From assembly GCA_902794115.1 (NCBI GenBank), contig CADBGD010000006.1:1-34763 (forward strand): DNA of 34,763 nt, written 5' to 3'. The notes under the pieces are model-generated. The model was given only the letters and a program-made list of their open reading frames with translations, was not told the DNA's origin and did no database searches. The first letter of the stretch is position 1. The number at the start of each line of letters is the position of its first letter. A program made the position numbers and the translations under genes. The DNA is from Oscillospiraceae bacterium (lineage in GTDB: Bacteria > Bacillota > Clostridia > Saccharofermentanales > Saccharofermentanaceae). Positions 32,131 through 34,763 of this stretch are shown here, in pieces.

Positions 32131-32892
32131 TTATTCCTGCAGGAATCCGGTCAGCGGGGAAGAAGCAGAGGCACGGTCCAGTACCCGGCCGGTACCGGCC
32201 AGATAGGCGGTTCTTCCGGCGATGATGGCATGACGGAATGCTTCTGCCATCTCCACGATATTGCCGGCCGTGGCGATCGCGGTGTTGGCCATGATGGCCG
32301 CGGCGCCCATCTCCATGGCTTCACAGGCCTGGGATGGTTTTCCGATACCGGCATCCACGATGATCGGCAGATCGATCTCCTCGATCAGGATGCGGATGAA
32401 GGACTTGGTGGCCAGACCCTGGTTCGACCCGATGGGCGCGGCCAGAGGCATAATGGCGGCGGCGCCGGCATTGACCATGTCACGTGCCGCATTTAAGTCC
32501 GGATACATATAGGGCATGGGGATGAATCCCTCTTTGGCCAGCATTTCGCAGGCCTTGGCTGTTTCGTAGTTATCCGGCAGCAGATATTTGGAATCGTGAA
32601 TGACCTCGATCTTAATGAACTCGCCGCAACCGGCTTCTCTTGCAAGCTTGGCGATCTTTACGGCTTCCTCGGCATTTCTGGCGCCGGAAGTGTTCGGAAG
32701 AAGGGTAACTCCTTCCGGAATGTGCTCCAGGATATTTCCGCTGAAGCTGTTGACCCGGCGAAGCGCCAGCGTGATGATCTGGGCGCCCGCATGCTCCACG
32801 GCCGCACGGATCAGCTCCGGATCGTATTTTCCCGATCCCAGAATAAAGCGGGAGGTAAATTCATGTCCTCCGATGATCAGTTTGTCACTCAT
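32131..32892 (-). CDS. thiG: Thiazole synthase ThiG
   Basis: Forms the thiazole phosphate from DXP, the ThiS thiocarboxylate and dehydroglycine. A (beta/alpha)8 protein (253 aa). It has [16 protein letters not shown] at the start, Lys in FIKIEVI as the Schiff-base residue, [25 protein letters not shown] and [21 protein letters not shown] (phosphate site). The [17 protein letters not shown] segment is also typical. The length equals the family norm. It has GGAG about eight bases before the ATG. An 86-base gap separates it from thiF; a weak inverted T/A run is there, but I see no promoter. Confidence 0.97.
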   Translation of the reverse strand: MSDKLIIGGHEFTSRFILGSGKYDPELIRAAVEHAGAQIITLALRRVNSFSGNILEHIPEGVTLLPNTSGARNAEEAVKIAKLAREAGCGEFIKIEVIHDSKYLLPDNYETAKACEMLAKEGFIPMPYMYPDLNAARDMVNAGAAAIMPLAAPIGSNQGLATKSFIRILIEEIDLPIIVDAGIGKPSQACEAMEMGAAAIMANTAIATAGNIVEMAEAFRHAIIAGRTAYLAGTGRVLDRASASSPLTGFLQE

Positions 32893-32978
32893 AAAAATTT
32901 CTCCTTTATTGCGTTACTTCTAAAGTTTTTCTATTCAGATCTTCAACTCGTTTTTTTATCTTTTTATCAACTCGTTTT

Positions 32979-33653
32979 TCACGGTTGACGGTCCTCTTTT
33001 GGTCCGGGATCCCTCGGCCCTAAAAGAAGCTCGATGGCTCTGGAGGCCATATGTCCGGCGCAGATGATGACCCGGGAAGCCGTAAGGCCCACGCCGTCGG
33101 CCACATCGGTGGTTCCGTCTCCGCAGAGTGTCAGTTTCTTCGTCACGTTTCTCGTCCGGATCGCATTGGCATTTCCGTAGCCGGCCATGCCGGAACCGGA
33201 TATCAGATATTTTTCCGGCATCTTTTCCATGACGGCATTGACCAGCATGGCTTTTTGCTCCGGCACATCGAAGGCCTCGATGATAATGTCGCATTCCCCG
33301 AAAAGAGCACAGACATTCTCCTCTGTGATCCGGACCACATGGGACTCGATCTCGCAGAACGGATTGATCCCGGAAAGGATCTCTCGAAGAGCCGTAGCTT
33401 TGTCCTGCCCGATGTGGGCAAGGGTATAAAGCTGGCGGTTAATATTCGACAGCTCCACCTGGTCGAAATCGGCGATCACCAGGTGACCGACTCCGCTTCG
33501 CACCAGGGCGGAAGCGATATTCGACCCCAGGCCGCCAAGTCCCGCGATACCGATCCGGGAAGGTTTCAGGACATGGTAGATCGGTTTGTCGCTTCGGGAG
33601 TCGATGGCTGTGGCAAAGTCACTTTCGGTGACGGGAAAAGTTCCTTTTTCCAT
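32979..33653 (-). CDS. thiF: ThiS adenylyltransferase ThiF
   Basis: An E1-like enzyme that adenylates the C-terminal Gly-Gly of ThiS before sulfur transfer. It has the nucleotide loop GIAGLGGLGSNIA (near 34-46), DFDQVELSNINRQ with the R-finger/Asp, CDIIIEAFDVPEQKA (Asp in the catalytic Mg site) and GSGMAGYG. At about 224 aa it is the short clostridial form without the C-terminal zinc cysteine pair of the longer E. coli protein. The frame is open to a TTG at 33671, but the ATG at 33653 begins one base beyond the thiS stop and is preferred. It is coupled to thiS. Confidence 0.93.
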   Translation of the reverse strand: MEKGTFPVTESDFATAIDSRSDKPIYHVLKPSRIGIAGLGGLGSNIASALVRSGVGHLVIADFDQVELSNINRQLYTLAHIGQDKATALREILSGINPFCEIESHVVRITEENVCALFGECDIIIEAFDVPEQKAMLVNAVMEKMPEKYLISGSGMAGYGNANAIRTRNVTKKLTLCGDGTTDVADGVGLTASRVIICAGHMASRAIELLLGPRDPGPKEDRQP

Positions 33654-33654
33654 A

Positions 33655-33846
33655 TCAGCCGCCCCCGACAAAGCCGACGATGTCTACCTCATCGCCATCT
33701 TTGAGTGTTTTTTCATATTCCGCCTTCGGCAGGATCTCACCGCCGATCATGACGGCGGATCGCTTAGGATCCAGATCCATGGAAGCAAGTACTTCCAGGA
33801 CGCTTTTTCCGGCCACCTCTTTCGGTTCTCCGTTGATCGTAACCAA
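33655..33846 (-). CDS. thiS: Sulfur carrier protein ThiS
   Basis: A ubiquitin-fold sulfur carrier (63 aa). It starts with VTINGEPKEV, runs through SVLEVL and AVMIGGEILPKAEYEKTLKDGDEVDIV, and ends in GFVGGG, with the C-terminal Gly-Gly needed for thiocarboxylate formation. The frame runs much further upstream (to 33972), but that part is the structured leader. The TTG at 33846 has GGAGG (33858-33854) seven bases upstream and the start of the fold follows at once, so the TTG is the start. It is the first gene of the thiazole operon; sulfur delivery genes are not in the window. Confidence 0.95.
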   Translation of the reverse strand: MVTINGEPKEVAGKSVLEVLASMDLDPKRSAVMIGGEILPKAEYEKTLKDGDEVDIVGFVGGG

Positions 33847-33890
33847 TCGGATCCCTCCTTTCTTACTATGGTATGTCCGTTTTTTCCGAT

Positions 33891-33949
33891 AAAAAATACA
33901 GCGCGCCCAGAGTCTGCACCCGTGGTGGTGCACCCCGGACTCGCTGTAT
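33891..33949 (-). ncRNA. Structured leader RNA of the thiS operon with terminator-like hairpin
   Basis: Starting a few bases after the expected transcription start, the minus strand leader forms an outer stem ATACAGCG / CGCTGTAT (33949-33942 with 33903-33896). Six T follow, counting the last paired one, so the outer stem looks like an intrinsic terminator. Inside are AGTC/GACT (33941-33938 with 33914-33911) and TGCACC-ACCACG-GGTGCA (33932-33915). The left strand has a CGGGG bulge and the right a CTGGGCG strand. GTCCG (33940-33936) can instead pair with CGGAC (33879-33875), and ATCGGA (33890-33885) with TCCGAT over the TTG start (33851-33846). No THI-box (CTGAGA, ACCTGAT) is visible. It fits a cis-regulatory RNA, perhaps the thiS-motif class I recall from comparative RNA searches. 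Confidence 0.65.
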
Positions 33950-33962
33950 ACGGTCTGCAGAT

Positions 33963-33991
33963 AGTAGACCACGAATGAAATCCGATGTCAA
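33963..33991 (-). promoter_or_regulatory. Promoter of the thiS operon
   Basis: Minus strand TTGACA (-35, 33991-33986), a 17-base spacer and TCTACT (-10, 33968-33963). It lies just upstream of the structured leader and 117 bases before the thiS start codon. TACTAT with 19-base spacing is an alternative -10. Confidence 0.6.
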
Positions 33992-34033
33992 GAAGAACTC
34001 TTTCTGTTTTCTGTGGAAAACAAAAAAAGCCCC

Positions 34034-34062
34034 TTGATTCTCCCAGGAATAAGCCGCATAAT
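34034..34062 (+). promoter_or_regulatory. Promoter of the alpha-galactosidase gene
   Basis: TTGATT (34034-34039), a 17-base spacer and CATAAT (34057-34062), 81 bases before the ATG. It diverges from the thiS promoter. Confidence 0.55.
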
Positions 34063-34143
34063 CCACCATAGAGGAAAGGCGCCTGCGAAGAAAAAGTGCG
34101 CCGGTGCATTTCCCGAAGAAGCGCCACGAAGGATAGGAACACC

Positions 34144-34763
34144 ATGAATAAAAACGAGTTTTGCCCCACCCCGCCAATGGGCTGGAACAGCTACGATTAC
34201 TACGACACCACCGTTACGGAAGAAGACGTGAAAAGAAATGCCGACTATATGGCAAAGAATCTTTCTTCTTACGGATGGGAATATGTGGTGGTGGATATCC
34301 AGTGGTATGCCCACGGCGCCGGCACCAGACGGGCGGAGTACCAGTACATTCCCTTCTCGAAGATGGAGATGGACGAGTATTCCCGTTTCCTTCCGGATCC
34401 GGAGCGTTTCCCGTCTTCTAAAGACGGATCAGGTTTCAAAAAACTGGCTGATTATGTCCACAGTAAAGGCCTGAAATTCGGTATTCACATCATGCGGGGC
34501 ATCCCGCGGCTGGCGGCCCATCTTCACGGCGCCGTTCTGGGAACAGATATTACGGCCGACGAGATCGCCGATCCGTCTTCCATCAGTAAATGGAACCCGG
34601 ATATGTACGGCGTGAAAAACACCGAAGCCGGCCAGCTCTACTATGACTCCCTGCTGGCGCTTTACGCCTCCTGGGGTGTGGACTTCATTAAATGCGACGA
34701 TATCTGTAACACGAATATGTATCCCCACGATCCCTATTCGGCACGGCACGAAGTAGAGATGCT
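34144..34763 (+). CDS. Alpha-galactosidase, GH27-like (partial, cut by window end)
   Basis: The first 206 residues of a glycoside hydrolase with the GH27/GH36-type barrel. It has PPMGWNSYDYYDTTVTEEDV at the start, YGWEYVVVDIQWY, GFKKLADYVHSKGLKFGIHIMRGIPRLA (strand 3 region) and WGVDFIKCDDI. The Asp of K-C-D is at the position of the family nucleophile. There is no signal peptide, so it acts on imported alpha-galactosides. AAGGA precedes the ATG. The 3' part, with the acid/base Asp, lies beyond the window. It could also act on a related alpha-linked sugar; GH27 is the closest fit I can see. Confidence 0.85.
   Translation, partial: MNKNEFCPTPPMGWNSYDYYDTTVTEEDVKRNADYMAKNLSSYGWEYVVVDIQWYAHGAGTRRAEYQYIPFSKMEMDEYSRFLPDPERFPSSKDGSGFKKLADYVHSKGLKFGIHIMRGIPRLAAHLHGAVLGTDITADEIADPSSISKWNPDMYGVKNTEAGQLYYDSLLALYASWGVDFIKCDDICNTNMYPHDPYSARHEVEM

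Noticed and set aside
33891-33960. TPP riboswitch or T-box in the thiS leader
   Set aside because: No CTGAGA or ACCTGAT-type TPP elements are seen and the leader is too short. A GGGTGC-like stretch only vaguely resembles the T-box core, and no specifier arm fits.
33847-33972. N-terminal extension of ThiS from the long open frame
   Set aside because: It would translate the promoter-proximal structured leader, while the TTG at 33846 has an ideal ribosome site and begins the ThiS fold.
1-34763. Insertion sequences, prophage genes, CRISPR repeats, tRNA or rRNA
   Set aside because: I found no transposase or integrase motifs, no regular spaced repeats and no cloverleaf or rRNA-like segments.

Overview
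The window looks like the chromosome of an anaerobic, mid-GC Firmicute of the Clostridia (Lachnospiraceae/Ruminococcaceae-like). The reasons are strong AGGAGG ribosome binding sites before nearly every gene, frequent GTG/TTG starts, the oxygen-sensitive tyrosine lyase ThiH in the thiazole operon, and many clostridial-type families (TFIIB-like zinc-ribbon membrane proteins, DUF1848, XRE regulators paired with membrane proteins, CorA, AEC carrier). I see no rRNA, tRNA, insertion sequence, prophage or CRISPR array. Genes are packed tightly. No gene-free stretch exceeds 300 bases; the longest, 33847-34143, holds the thiS leader RNA and two divergent promoters.

Layout. 52-1754 (-): a zinc-ribbon membrane protein and a small membrane partner. 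1987-5274 (+): an acetyltransferase, an RpiB-like protein, a nitrilase, a metallo-beta-lactamase-fold enzyme and a VOC protein. 5279-7831 (+): a translationally coupled zinc-macrodomain / SirTM sirtuin / DUF1848 operon, probably an ADP-ribosylation writer-eraser pair with an iron-sulfur protein. 7929-9160 (+): an SDR and a DUF3592-like membrane protein. 9198-10565 (-): a Tim44-like zinc-ribbon membrane protein. 10757-14453 (+): an SGNH hydrolase with a PHP phosphoesterase, then two acetyltransferases around a P-loop kinase. 14601-15732 (-): an XRE regulator and membrane protein pair, diverging from 15954-17204 (+), an XRE-PurM fusion.

17327-26942 (+) is a long run of small-molecule enzymes: Asp/Glu racemase, a lone ATPase, acetyltransferases, P-loop kinases, HAD phosphatases and methyltransferases (one fused to a peptidase-S51 domain). 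It also holds a second copy of the zinc-ribbon/small-membrane pair. 26946-27863 (-) is CorA, followed by a NimA-like flavoprotein, an AEC carrier and a polysaccharide deacetylase (+). 30348-33846 (-) is the thiazole operon thiS-thiF-thiG-thiH-tenI, read from a TTGACA promoter through a short structured leader ending in a terminator-like hairpin. A GH27 alpha-galactosidase (+) runs off the right edge.

The most notable items are the SirTM operon that lacks GcvH-L and LplA but carries DUF1848, the thiS leader, the XRE-PurM fusion with TGTC/GACA palindromes in the divergent promoter region, the S51-methyltransferase fusion, and the duplicated zinc-ribbon/membrane pair. Many promoters appear to be of the extended -10 (TGn-TATAAT) type. 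All functions are inferred by reading motifs; no database search was possible.
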